Source: Chitinophagaceae bacterium
GTDB lineage: Bacteria > Bacteroidota > Bacteroidia > Chitinophagales > Chitinophagaceae
Assembly (NCBI GenBank): GCA_017307755.1
Contig: JAFKGQ010000010.1
Location: 186,001-250,000, forward strand
Reading direction: 5' to 3'
DNA: 64,000 nt
The translations under genes were made by a program, and so were the position numbers. The notes under the pieces are model-generated. The model was given only the letters and a program-made list of their open reading frames with translations. It was not told where the DNA came from and did no database searches. Shown here in pieces: positions 54,425-62,576 of this stretch. Position 1 is the stretch's first letter. Each line of letters starts with the position of its first letter.

Positions 54425-55234
54425 ATGACAATCTACAGCAAAGGGGAAACGCTTTTGCAGGTGAAAGACCTTTCCCTTATATATGACAATAAATGCATCC
54501 TGCGCGACATCAATTTTAGCATCGAGGATATTATCCGGCCGGGTATACAGCAGGGACAGGTAGTTTCGTTGATCGGCCGCAGCGGTATCGGTAAGACCCA
54601 GCTCTTCCGTACCCTCTCCGGCTTGCAAAAACCTGACCGGGGCCAGATCCTTGTCCGCGAGAGCAGACCGTGGTCACTGCGTCCCGTTCACGCCGGCGAT
54701 ATGGGTGTCATTTTCCAAAACTACTATCAATTCGGGTGGAGGACGGTGGAGCAGTCCCTCATGCTGGCAGCCCATCAGAATAAGGGATTGATGGGACGTG
54801 AAGCAGAGGCTATTTTGGAATATGCCGCGCAGTTCGATCTGTCGGATGTGTTGAAACGCTATCCCAGGCAGTTGTCCGGCGGCCAGCAGCAACGGGTGAG
54901 CATTATTCAGCAATTGTTGAAGGGATCGGATTTCCTTTTACTCGACGAGCCTTTCTCGGGATTGGACGTTTGCGTACTGGACAAGGTGGTAAATCTTTTG
55001 TTGAAAGTGTCGTTATCTCACGAATTCAAGACGCTGATCATCGTGTCGCACGATATCGTTACCACGGTAGCTATTTCCGATACAGTGTTTATCTTGGGAA
55101 AACAGGACGGCGTAGAGGGGTCTACGATCGTACGGAGCATCGACCTGATGGAACGGGGGTTGGCCTGGCAACCCAATGTCCAGGAGGAAAAAGCTTTTGG
55201 GGAGACGATACGGGAGATCAAGGCTTGTCTTTAA
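54425..55234 (+). CDS. ABC transporter ATP-binding protein, NitT/TauT type
   Basis: A protein of 269 aa. Walker A GRSGIGKT (51-58), Q-loop Gln98, signature LSGGQQQR (150-157), Walker B FLLLDEP (170-176) and switch His209 are all intact, so the transporter should be active. A short insertion lies in DIIRPGIQQGQ before Walker A. It drives the permease encoded 2 bases upstream. Last gene of the operon; DUF1444 is convergent. Confidence 0.95.
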   Translation: MTIYSKGETLLQVKDLSLIYDNKCILRDINFSIEDIIRPGIQQGQVVSLIGRSGIGKTQLFRTLSGLQKPDRGQILVRESRPWSLRPVHAGDMGVIFQNYYQFGWRTVEQSLMLAAHQNKGLMGREAEAILEYAAQFDLSDVLKRYPRQLSGGQQQRVSIIQQLLKGSDFLLLDEPFSGLDVCVLDKVVNLLLKVSLSHEFKTLIIVSHDIVTTVAISDTVFILGKQDGVEGSTIVRSIDLMERGLAWQPNVQEEKAFGETIREIKACL

Positions 55235-55264
55235 CGAGCGCCTCTGGAAAAAGTCTTTGGGGAA

Positions 55265-55939
55265 TCAAAATTTCTCAAAGACTTCCCATTTTCCATTTAC
55301 ACGTCTGTAAAGGAGCTCTGAAATGGGATGATCGCCTTTTTCATAGATCTCCCTGGCCTTTTGTCGCAGGGAGGAAAGAAATTCCTTTTTATGCTCACCC
55401 GTTACAAGGACTACATCCCGAGAAGGGACAGCTATTACAAGCGTATCATCGATCTGTGGCTCCAACTGCTCCCATATGGGATCGATTAAGACAAGACCGG
55501 CTTCGAGGTTGCCATTTACCGTGAGCATTAAAGCATTGGAGTCTCCATGACCTTTGAGGTTATTAACCAGGAGGTTATTAAAATTCTCCTTGGCTATTTC
55601 GTATAATTGATCTTCCGTCAGATGCCATTCCGCAAGGTTTCTTTCCTGGATGATCTCATAGCTATAACCACTATCAACGGCATATAATAATTCCAGCCCT
55701 TCTACAATCGTCCTCCGCACCAATTGTACCTGGGGAGCCTCATATATTTTCGCGTTGTCTATTTCTGAAAGATTGTCCGGCAAAGGAACACTCTCCTCTG
55801 TAATGGCTTTAAATTGTTTAAAATAAGGATAGATCTTATCCCTGACATTTTCCAGCTTATGTTCAGCGGTCCTTTTCTCTTCATCCTGTTCAAGATCCTG
55901 CTCCTTTCCCCATTTGAATAATTTACGCAGTCCTTTCAT
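55265..55939 (-). CDS. DUF1444 (YtpQ-like) family protein
   Basis: A protein of 224 aa. Residues 60-224 match DUF1444 (RRTIVEGLELLYAVDSGYSYEII; AEWHLTEDQLYEIAKENF; VVIAVPSRDVVLVTGE-like LVIAVPSRDVVLVTG). Cytoplasmic, function unknown. Convergent with the ABC operon and 24 bp downstream of MarC. Confidence 0.88.
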   Translation of the reverse strand: MKGLRKLFKWGKEQDLEQDEEKRTAEHKLENVRDKIYPYFKQFKAITEESVPLPDNLSEIDNAKIYEAPQVQLVRRTIVEGLELLYAVDSGYSYEIIQERNLAEWHLTEDQLYEIAKENFNNLLVNNLKGHGDSNALMLTVNGNLEAGLVLIDPIWEQLEPQIDDTLVIAVPSRDVVLVTGEHKKEFLSSLRQKAREIYEKGDHPISELLYRRVNGKWEVFEKF

Positions 55940-55963
55940 AAAAAATGATTTAAGGTTATGGTT

Positions 55964-56623
55964 TTATGTTCTCAATAAAGCCCTGATACCCGCCGTGGCT
56001 ATCTGCATACCGATGCAAAAGACCAGGAAGGCGCTGAGTTTGTTCACGATCTGCTCGCCTCTTGGTCCGAGTCTTTTGATAAGGCGGGGGGTATTGGCAT
56101 AACAGATATAGATCAGCAGGCAGATGAGGAGGACGGCGACAAAGAGAGCGACCAGTTTTACCAGGTGTTTGCTGATGTCATTGTCTTCACCATGGGCGCT
56201 GAGGGTCAGCAGGACGGAGATGGTGCCTGCGCCTGTCGTCATGGGAAAGGAGACGGGATAGAACAGGAGGTTTTCTACGTCACCTCTATCAGGTTGCGCT
56301 GTCTCTTTATTGCCTTTTTTTATACCGTCGTCGGTGGTCAGCAGTTGCCAACCCATCCGGCAGATCATGATACCTCCCGCCACTTGTACGATGGGGATGG
56401 AAATGCCAAAAAGTTCCATGATATATGTGCCGATGAAGATGGATACGGTACAGATAAGGAAACAATAAAAGGCTATTCTTTTCGAGGCGGCTTTGCGTTC
56501 CGTATGGTTCAATCCGGAAAGCAGGGGGTCGACGATAAAGGCGGATCCAACAGGATTGACTGCCGGGAATAGCGAGATGAACCCGGTGAATACCAATTGA
56601 AGAAAAGGGAAGTCCAGTTGCAT
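55964..56623 (-). CDS. MarC family integral membrane protein
   Basis: A protein of 219 aa with six transmembrane helices. The opening LVFTGFISLFPAVNPVGSAF and the MTTGAGTISVLLTL segment are MarC/UPF0056 signatures. Its function is undefined; the name comes from the E. coli mar locus but it does not cause multidrug resistance. Divergent from the cyclophilin gene. Confidence 0.92.
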   Translation of the reverse strand: MQLDFPFLQLVFTGFISLFPAVNPVGSAFIVDPLLSGLNHTERKAASKRIAFYCFLICTVSIFIGTYIMELFGISIPIVQVAGGIMICRMGWQLLTTDDGIKKGNKETAQPDRGDVENLLFYPVSFPMTTGAGTISVLLTLSAHGEDNDISKHLVKLVALFVAVLLICLLIYICYANTPRLIKRLGPRGEQIVNKLSAFLVFCIGMQIATAGIRALLRT

Positions 56624-56658
56624 TCGTGAATATCGTTATAATTTAGGTAATTTGGGGC

Positions 56659-57249
56659 ATGTGTATGCGGATCTCTATCTTTTTGCTCAGTCTGGTATTT
56701 TTTGTTTCCTGCGGCGGAAGTGGAAATAAACAGCCTCATGTCCGGATCAAAACGGCCGCAGGGGACATTGAAGTAGAGCTTTACCCCGGGCAGGCGCCAA
56801 AGACGGTGAGGGCTTTTTTATCGTATGTCGACTCAGGGTTTTACCGCAATGGCTCTTTCTACCGGGTGCTAAATGATGACAATCAGTCTTCCGAGGCGGC
56901 AAAATCCGAGCTGATACAGGGAGGTATCTGGAGGAGCAACCAAAAGAAGGCGGCTTCCCTTCCGGGCATACCCCATGAGCCGACGCAGCAGACCCATATC
57001 CTTCATAAAGATGGGGTGATCTCCCTGGCCCGTACTACCCCGGGGACGGCGACCACGGAATTCTTTATCTGTATCGGTGATCAGCCAGGATTTGATTTCG
57101 GAGGTGATAATAACCCGGATGGTCAGGGATATGCAGCATTCGGGAAGGTAGTAAGAGGAATGGATATTGTAAGGAATATCTATTTACGTCCTGAAAACAA
57201 CCAATCTTTTGATCCTCCTGTGCCTATTTATGATATTGTAAGAAAGTAA
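56659..57249 (+). CDS. Peptidyl-prolyl isomerase (cyclophilin) lipoprotein
   Basis: A protein of 196 aa. Lipobox VSCG (Cys18); cyclophilin core with VRIKTAAGDIEVELYPGQAPKTV, LIQGGIWRSN and TEFFICIGDQPGFDFGG. The usual active-site Arg-Phe-Gln set is altered (SFYRVLNDD in place of FHRVI), so activity may be reduced. Acts in the periplasm as folding helper. A second ATG is two codons in. Confidence 0.88.
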   Translation: MCMRISIFLLSLVFFVSCGGSGNKQPHVRIKTAAGDIEVELYPGQAPKTVRAFLSYVDSGFYRNGSFYRVLNDDNQSSEAAKSELIQGGIWRSNQKKAASLPGIPHEPTQQTHILHKDGVISLARTTPGTATTEFFICIGDQPGFDFGGDNNPDGQGYAAFGKVVRGMDIVRNIYLRPENNQSFDPPVPIYDIVRK

Positions 57250-57340
57250 AAAAAATATTTTTTCGCTGATCTTGTCCGGAGCTCTTTCAGCCGTTCGTCA
57301 TAGGTATGATAATCCATTTTCAATCCCAAAACACGCTAAC

Positions 57341-57694
57341 ATGAAAGATTTTATGTTTATCTTCCGTGGTCCCACTCCCGAGGACCTGAAAATGAGCCCC
57401 GAAGAATCACAGGCCAACATGCAGAAATGGCTTGACTGGATCCGTCAGCTAAATGAAACGGGCCGGTATAAGGGCGGTGATCCCCTCCTGCCCGGTGGTA
57501 AGACGATCCAGGGCAAGAAGCCTGTAGTCACGGACGGTCCTTTTGCCGAGGGAAAAGAATTATTAGGCGGGTATATTATCATCTCGGCTGAATCCCTGGA
57601 AGAAGCCACGCAGACGGCCTTTGGTTTCCCAGACTTTGAGATACAGGGCTCGGTGGAGATCCGCGAGATCATGAAAATCCCTATGCATCCTTAG
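57341..57694 (+). CDS. YCII/DGPF-domain protein
   Basis: A protein of 117 aa. The signature VTDGPFAEGKELLGGY is the DGPF motif of YCII-related proteins, which are encoded beside ECF42 sigma factors. The frame begins earlier with a TTG (57272), but ATG 57341 is the expected start. The sigma factor gene starts 1 bp after the stop. Confidence 0.92.
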   Translation: MKDFMFIFRGPTPEDLKMSPEESQANMQKWLDWIRQLNETGRYKGGDPLLPGGKTIQGKKPVVTDGPFAEGKELLGGYIIISAESLEEATQTAFGFPDFEIQGSVEIREIMKIPMHP

Positions 57695-57695
57695 T

Positions 57696-58961
57696 ATGAG
57701 CTATGGGGAGTCCTCCCGGCAATTGGTCGATCATCTTTTCCGTCACGAGGCGGGGAAGATGATCGCTGTTTTAACCCGTATATTCGGTATTCATAACCTG
57801 GAGCTGGTGGAGGACACCGTACAAGAGACTTTTTTAAAAGCCCTGCAGGTGTGGAAATATCAGTCCATCCCCGACAACCCGGCTGGGTGGCTGATGCAGG
57901 TTGCCCGCAACCGCACCATCGATCTTATCCGCCGTCAGCATAAGATGGCCGATATCTCGGAAGAGCTGCGCCACCGGATCCAGTCCGATACAGAACAGGT
58001 GATCGGGGAATTCTTTCTCGACACGGAGATCGCCGACAGCCAGCTGCGTATGATATTCACCTGTTGTCATCCGGCCCTGAATCCGGAGGACCAGATCGCG
58101 CTGACCCTAAAGACGGTGTCGGGTTTTGGCGTATCAGAGATCGCCAAAGCGCTCGTTTCCAGCGAAGGCACTATTCAGAAGAGACTCTATAGAGCCAGGC
58201 AATATATACAGGAGCACGCTATCAGATTTGAGATCCCTGCCGGAGAGCTGTTGAAAGATCGGCTTGAGACGGTGTATACCGTACTCTATCTTTTATTTAA
58301 TGAAGGATACAACTCCAGCAAGTCGGATGAGCTCATCCGCTATGATCTCTGCGCGGAGGCTATGCGGCTATGCAAGTTGCTGAGCGAACATCAGGTGGGC
58401 AATACTCCCTCGAGTTTTGCATTGCTCTCCCTGATGTGTTTCCAGGCGTCCCGCTTTGACAGCCGTATGGGAGACGACAATACCATCATTTTACTGGAAC
58501 ACCAGGATAGGAAGGGGTGGAACCAGGACCTGATCCGCCGGGGCTATCATTACCTGAGCCTTTCGGCTTCCGGCAACGAGCTATCCGTCTACCACATAGA
58601 ATCCGCCATCGCCGCGGAACATTGTCTGGCGTCCGACTTCGCTTCCACCAACTGGGAGGCTATGTTGAAACTGTATGACTATCTGCTGGAACATAAGCCT
58701 ATCCCTATCGTTCAGTTGAACCGGGCCATCCTCCTGGCACAACTGGGTAGGCTGGAGACTGCCATCGACACCATACTGGGCATCCCGGGTATCGATCAGC
58801 TGCTGAAACATCATTATATCTATAATGCCGTACTGGGGGATCTGTATGGTAAGGCGAACAATATCACCGAGGCCCGCAGGTTACTGGAAAAGGCGTATGA
58901 ACTGACGCCTTCCCTGGCGGAAAAAAAGCTGTTAAAGGATAAGATCGACCATTTGCCATAA
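57696..58961 (+). CDS. ECF-type sigma factor with C-terminal TPR-like extension (ECF42-like)
   Basis: A protein of 421 aa, twice normal ECF length. Sigma region 2 (about 15-75; LVEDTVQETFLKALQVW) and region 4 (about 120-165; VSEIAKALVSSEGTIQKRLYRARQ) are followed by a helical extension of about 230 residues with EGYNSSKSDELIRYDLCAEAMRLC and TPR-like repeats near the end. The extension is known to be needed for ECF42 function. YCII gene lies directly before it. No anti-sigma factor is present. Confidence 0.93.
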   Translation: MSYGESSRQLVDHLFRHEAGKMIAVLTRIFGIHNLELVEDTVQETFLKALQVWKYQSIPDNPAGWLMQVARNRTIDLIRRQHKMADISEELRHRIQSDTEQVIGEFFLDTEIADSQLRMIFTCCHPALNPEDQIALTLKTVSGFGVSEIAKALVSSEGTIQKRLYRARQYIQEHAIRFEIPAGELLKDRLETVYTVLYLLFNEGYNSSKSDELIRYDLCAEAMRLCKLLSEHQVGNTPSSFALLSLMCFQASRFDSRMGDDNTIILLEHQDRKGWNQDLIRRGYHYLSLSASGNELSVYHIESAIAAEHCLASDFASTNWEAMLKLYDYLLEHKPIPIVQLNRAILLAQLGRLETAIDTILGIPGIDQLLKHHYIYNAVLGDLYGKANNITEARRLLEKAYELTPSLAEKKLLKDKIDHLP

Positions 58962-58984
58962 CTTTAGCCCCGAGAGATGTAGTT

Positions 58985-59689
58985 ATGAGCACCCGTATAT
59001 TACTTATCGAAGACGAACATTCCGTGGCTTCCGTGATACGAAAAGCCCTTATGGAGGATCAATATGAGGTATCCCTCGCCATGGATGCCGCATCCGCATG
59101 GGACCATATTTCCCGTTGGTCATACGATCTTTTTATACTGGACGTCATGTTGCCGGGCGGGAATGGCATGGACCTCTGCCGGAAGATCCGGAAAGAGGGG
59201 ATACATACGCCTGTATTAATGCTGACAGCCCTTGGGTCTGTAGACAATATTGTAATGGGACTGGATGCGGGCGCAGACGATTATCTCACCAAACCTTTTA
59301 AGATAGCAGAGCTACTGGCCAGGGTCCGATCGCTCTTGCGAAGAGCGTCTGCCGCGACCCCGGGGAGTATCGCTTATACCAGCCGCGTCAACGTACTTGT
59401 ATTTTCCGATATTACGTTGAACCTGGATGAAAAGAACGCCCAACGGGTGGGGAGGGTCATCGAGCTCACAGCCACCGAGTTCAGGCTGTTGGAATATTTA
59501 ATGAAAAATCCCAGAAAAGTGCTTTCGCGGATGGACATACTGGAAAAGGTATGGGGATATGATTTCAACCTGAATACCAAGACGGTAGACGTATATATCA
59601 ATTATTTGCGCAAAAAGCTGGAAGAGGCGGACGGCAGTCGTGTCATTCACACAGTGGTAGGTATGGGATACATATTAAAAGAAGAATAG
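58985..59689 (+). CDS. OmpR-family response regulator
   Basis: A protein of 234 aa. Receiver with Asp53 (FILDVMLPGGNG) and the TKPF lysine near 102; winged-helix effector with LTATEFRLLEYLMKN and TKTVDVYINYLRKKL. Paralogue of the regulator at 39594. TAACTTTA (58959-58966) may serve as -7 element. The kinase gene follows after 4 bp. Confidence 0.95.
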   Translation: MSTRILLIEDEHSVASVIRKALMEDQYEVSLAMDAASAWDHISRWSYDLFILDVMLPGGNGMDLCRKIRKEGIHTPVLMLTALGSVDNIVMGLDAGADDYLTKPFKIAELLARVRSLLRRASAATPGSIAYTSRVNVLVFSDITLNLDEKNAQRVGRVIELTATEFRLLEYLMKNPRKVLSRMDILEKVWGYDFNLNTKTVDVYINYLRKKLEEADGSRVIHTVVGMGYILKEE

Positions 59690-59693
59690 CCCT

Positions 59694-61052
59694 ATGAAGA
59701 TACAGCTGAAGATCACCCTTTTATTTACGTTGCTTTGTCTCTCGGTCGTTGTGCTGCTCAGCACAGCGGTGTATTATTTCGCCAATGAGAAGGCCTTCCA
59801 GGATTTTTACACCCGGCTGGAGCTGAGGGCGGTGATCGCCTCCAAAATAAATTTTGATATCAATTTCCAAAATCAGGAAGCGATAGAGAACCTGCGCAGT
59901 CAACACGTGCAGCGGCTCCCGGAAGAAGAAGAGTTCATCATAAGGACGGACACGATCGACAGGATCAGGAATACAGCCCTGTTCAAGACTGCCGGCGAGC
60001 AACTGTTCTCCGATGCCCTGAAGAACGGGAAAGCAGTGGCCCGTCATCGTTTTCAATTCTTTTCCGGCATCATCCACCAGGCTCACACAGGAGAATATCT
60101 TATCATCGTATCTGCCGTCAATAGTTATGCGCAAAATTTTCTGCTGAGTCTGCAGAAGATACTGGTGACCTCTTGTATCATTTCCACCCTTGTGTTATTC
60201 AGCATTGGTCTGCTTTTTTCCAGACAGGTGCTGTTCCCTATGCGTGATATAGCAAAAAGAGTGACCAATATCAGCGTCACTTCCCTCCACGAACGGTTGA
60301 AGGTAGGCAGCGGAAAAGATGAGATCACCTTTCTGGCCGCCACTTTTAATGATATGCTGTCCCGGCTGGAAACAGCCTTTGAAACGCAAAACAATTTTGT
60401 CAGCAATGCTTCGCATGAGCTGAATACGCCTTTAACGGCGATCATCGGGGAGGCGGACCTATCGCTGGCCAGGCAGCGGGACCCGGAACAGTACCGGGAA
60501 TCCTTGCGGGTGATCATGAGCGAGGCGGAAAAGCTAAAAGCTATCACCAGCGGGCTGCTGGAGCTGGCGCAATCCAGTTTTCATGGAACCCTGGTCTATG
60601 AGCAGGTGAGCGTAGACGAGCTCGTACACAATAGTCTGCAAGTGGCCAGGAATGTATACCCCATGTGTAATATCCGGCTGGATCAGAGTCTGCGCCCGGA
60701 GGTCGGCCTGGGGCTCAACGTCAAGGGAAATGCACAATTGTTCGAGCTGGCTATCTCCAACGTGCTGATGAATGCCTGTAAATATTCCGGAGAAAAACAA
60801 GTGACGCTGGCCGTCGCAGCCAGCAAGACGCATGTCATTTTTATCATCAGCGACCAGGGTATCGGCATCCCTACGGCAGAGATCAAACACATTTTCGACC
60901 CGTTCTTCAGGGCCTCTAATGTCAAGAATACCAAGGGTTACGGCATCGGCCTGCCCCTGGCCCGGAATATCGTCCATCTGTATAAAGGCAATATCGAGAT
61001 CCATTCCAAAGAGAACGCCGGTACGGAAGTGATCATCAAATTCCCATTATGA
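59694..61052 (+). CDS. Sensor histidine kinase
   Basis: A protein of 452 aa. TM1 about 8-28, periplasmic sensor, TM2 about 155-176, HAMP, His241 (SNASHELNTPLTAI), HATPase (NACKYSGEKQ; GYGIGLPLARNI). N-terminus MKIQLKITLLFTLL is nearly that of the kinase at 38210. It phosphorylates the regulator encoded just upstream. Confidence 0.95.
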   Translation: MKIQLKITLLFTLLCLSVVVLLSTAVYYFANEKAFQDFYTRLELRAVIASKINFDINFQNQEAIENLRSQHVQRLPEEEEFIIRTDTIDRIRNTALFKTAGEQLFSDALKNGKAVARHRFQFFSGIIHQAHTGEYLIIVSAVNSYAQNFLLSLQKILVTSCIISTLVLFSIGLLFSRQVLFPMRDIAKRVTNISVTSLHERLKVGSGKDEITFLAATFNDMLSRLETAFETQNNFVSNASHELNTPLTAIIGEADLSLARQRDPEQYRESLRVIMSEAEKLKAITSGLLELAQSSFHGTLVYEQVSVDELVHNSLQVARNVYPMCNIRLDQSLRPEVGLGLNVKGNAQLFELAISNVLMNACKYSGEKQVTLAVAASKTHVIFIISDQGIGIPTAEIKHIFDPFFRASNVKNTKGYGIGLPLARNIVHLYKGNIEIHSKENAGTEVIIKFPL

Positions 61053-61079
61053 GACGCCGGCCCGGCCGGGCCCGGAGCC

Positions 61080-61142
61080 TTCTTACCGTTTTCTTACCCT
61101 TTTTTTACCTCATTCACACCCTCTTCTTACCCCTTCCTTACC
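61080..61142 (+). repeat. Six direct repeats with exact 11-bp period upstream of the usp-bestrophin operon
   Basis: Copies of TTCTTACC begin at 61080, 61091, 61102 (TTTTTACC), 61113 (TTCACACC), 61124 and 61135 (TCCTTACC). The phase of 11 bp is one DNA turn, as in tandem OmpR-family operators (for example Pho boxes). The array ends 34 bp before the ATG at 61176, over the expected promoter, and directly follows an OmpR-type two-component pair. Confidence 0.8.
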
Positions 61143-61175
61143 CCGGGGCAGCATCTTGCTGTCAAATTATAATTT

Positions 61176-61658
61176 ATGAAGAACATATTATTACCGACCG
61201 ACCTTACCATCACATCGCTATACCCCATCCATGAGATCTGCAAAAATGCCGGCGGGGAGCAATGTAATATCTATCTCATCCATACATTGGATACCCCTAC
61301 GGGCATCATGGACCTTTTGTTCCTAAAGGACAGAAAGCCATATAAAATGCTGTCGCCGGCCTTTCTCGAAGCGCTGGAAATGCTGAGAAAAAAGTACGCT
61401 TCGGTCATTCATGTCCTGTCTTTTGAATTCCTGTATAGTAACTCCCGGGCCTATCTGCGTAATTATATGCAGGGCCGCAATATACAGTCGATCTATATGT
61501 TGGAAGATTATGATTACCGGAACGGGTTGGAGCAGTCCGTCAACTGTATCTCCGTATTGCATAAATGCAAGCTGCCTGTCATCCATATCCAAAAAATCTC
61601 CCATGGAGAGGTAGGCACCCTGACAACCCTTTTGTATAAAGAGAAAATGCTAGCTTAA
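61176..61658 (+). CDS. Small universal-stress-like protein
   Basis: A protein of 160 aa. Begins KNILLPTDLTITSLYPIHEIC, like a Usp beta1-alpha1 unit, but the ATP-binding G-rich motif is absent, so a degenerate Usp is the best guess. It overlaps nothing and is 1 bp before the bestrophin gene. Preceded by the 11-bp repeat array, and TATAATTT near the ATG could be its -7 element. Confidence 0.65.
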   Translation: MKNILLPTDLTITSLYPIHEICKNAGGEQCNIYLIHTLDTPTGIMDLLFLKDRKPYKMLSPAFLEALEMLRKKYASVIHVLSFEFLYSNSRAYLRNYMQGRNIQSIYMLEDYDYRNGLEQSVNCISVLHKCKLPVIHIQKISHGEVGTLTTLLYKEKMLA

Positions 61659-61659
61659 C

Positions 61660-62574
61660 ATGTTATTAAAGAAAAATATTCCTATCAGATATATCATCGG
61701 CAAGATCAGAACGGAACTGATCCTTGTAAGTATCTATGCCGTGGTAGTGGCCATCTTGTATAAAGTATTCCATTTTACGCATTTGGCTATCCCCTTATCC
61801 ATCCCTATGATCATGGGAACGGTGATCTCTTTGTTGCTGGCTTTCCGAAGCAACCAGGCATACGACAGGTGGTGGGAGGCCAGGACCATTTGGGGGGCCA
61901 TCGTAAACGACAGTCGAACGCTGGCCAGGCAGATCAATTGGTTTATTCATGCTCCGGAGCAGGGAGAGCAGGCACATTTCTTCAGGTCACGTTTTATCAA
62001 GCGACAGATCGCCTGGTGTTATAGCCTCAGCCGGAGTCTTCGCGGGCAGGATAGCGCGTATGGTATCGAGAAGTATATCAGCCGGGGCGATATCCAGCAC
62101 GTAAAGAACTTCAATAATACACCCATGGCGATACTTGACCTGCAGGGCCAGGACCTGCAAAAAGCGTATCACAATGGTCTGATCAACTCCTATCAGCAGG
62201 TGGAAATAGAAAGGACCCTGTCCAGGCTTTGCGATGCCATGGGGAAATGCGAACGGATCAAGAATACCATATTCCCGGCCACTTATAGCCTGTATATCCA
62301 CTTCTCCCTGCTGTTCTTTTTCCTGCTGCTGCCTTTTGCGGTGGTGGAATTCTTTGGGTTTATGAGCATACCGGTGGTCATTGCCATTGCCGCCGTGTTT
62401 TTTCTCATCGAGAAAATGGCCATCCATTTACAGGACCCGTTTGAGAACAAGCCAACAGATACTCCGATGACGGCTATTTGTTTTACCATCGAACGGGATC
62501 TCAAGCAGATGATGAGCGATGCTCCGCAGCTTACCGAGGCAGGGGCACAGGCAAAGAGGTATTATGTGTTATAG
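61660..62574 (+). CDS. Bestrophin-family anion channel
   Basis: A protein of 304 aa with the bacterial bestrophin/UPF0187 pattern: RSNQAYDRWWEARTIWGAIVNDSRTL, then hydrophobic helices (YSLYIHFSLLFFFLLLPFAVVEFFG) and a C-terminal helical NKPTDTPMTAICFTIERDL. It forms a pentameric chloride or cation channel at the inner membrane. Likely co-transcribed with the Usp-like gene and under the 11-bp repeats. Convergent with the last gene. Confidence 0.92.
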   Translation: MLLKKNIPIRYIIGKIRTELILVSIYAVVVAILYKVFHFTHLAIPLSIPMIMGTVISLLLAFRSNQAYDRWWEARTIWGAIVNDSRTLARQINWFIHAPEQGEQAHFFRSRFIKRQIAWCYSLSRSLRGQDSAYGIEKYISRGDIQHVKNFNNTPMAILDLQGQDLQKAYHNGLINSYQQVEIERTLSRLCDAMGKCERIKNTIFPATYSLYIHFSLLFFFLLLPFAVVEFFGFMSIPVVIAIAAVFFLIEKMAIHLQDPFENKPTDTPMTAICFTIERDLKQMMSDAPQLTEAGAQAKRYYVL

Positions 62575-62576
62575 TA

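Noticed and set aside
61057..61075. GC-rich hairpin (GGCCCGGCCGGGCC) after the second histidine kinase as a terminator
   Set aside because: It can form a strong stem, but the following pyrimidines belong to the 11-bp repeat array and no clean T run follows, so termination is uncertain.
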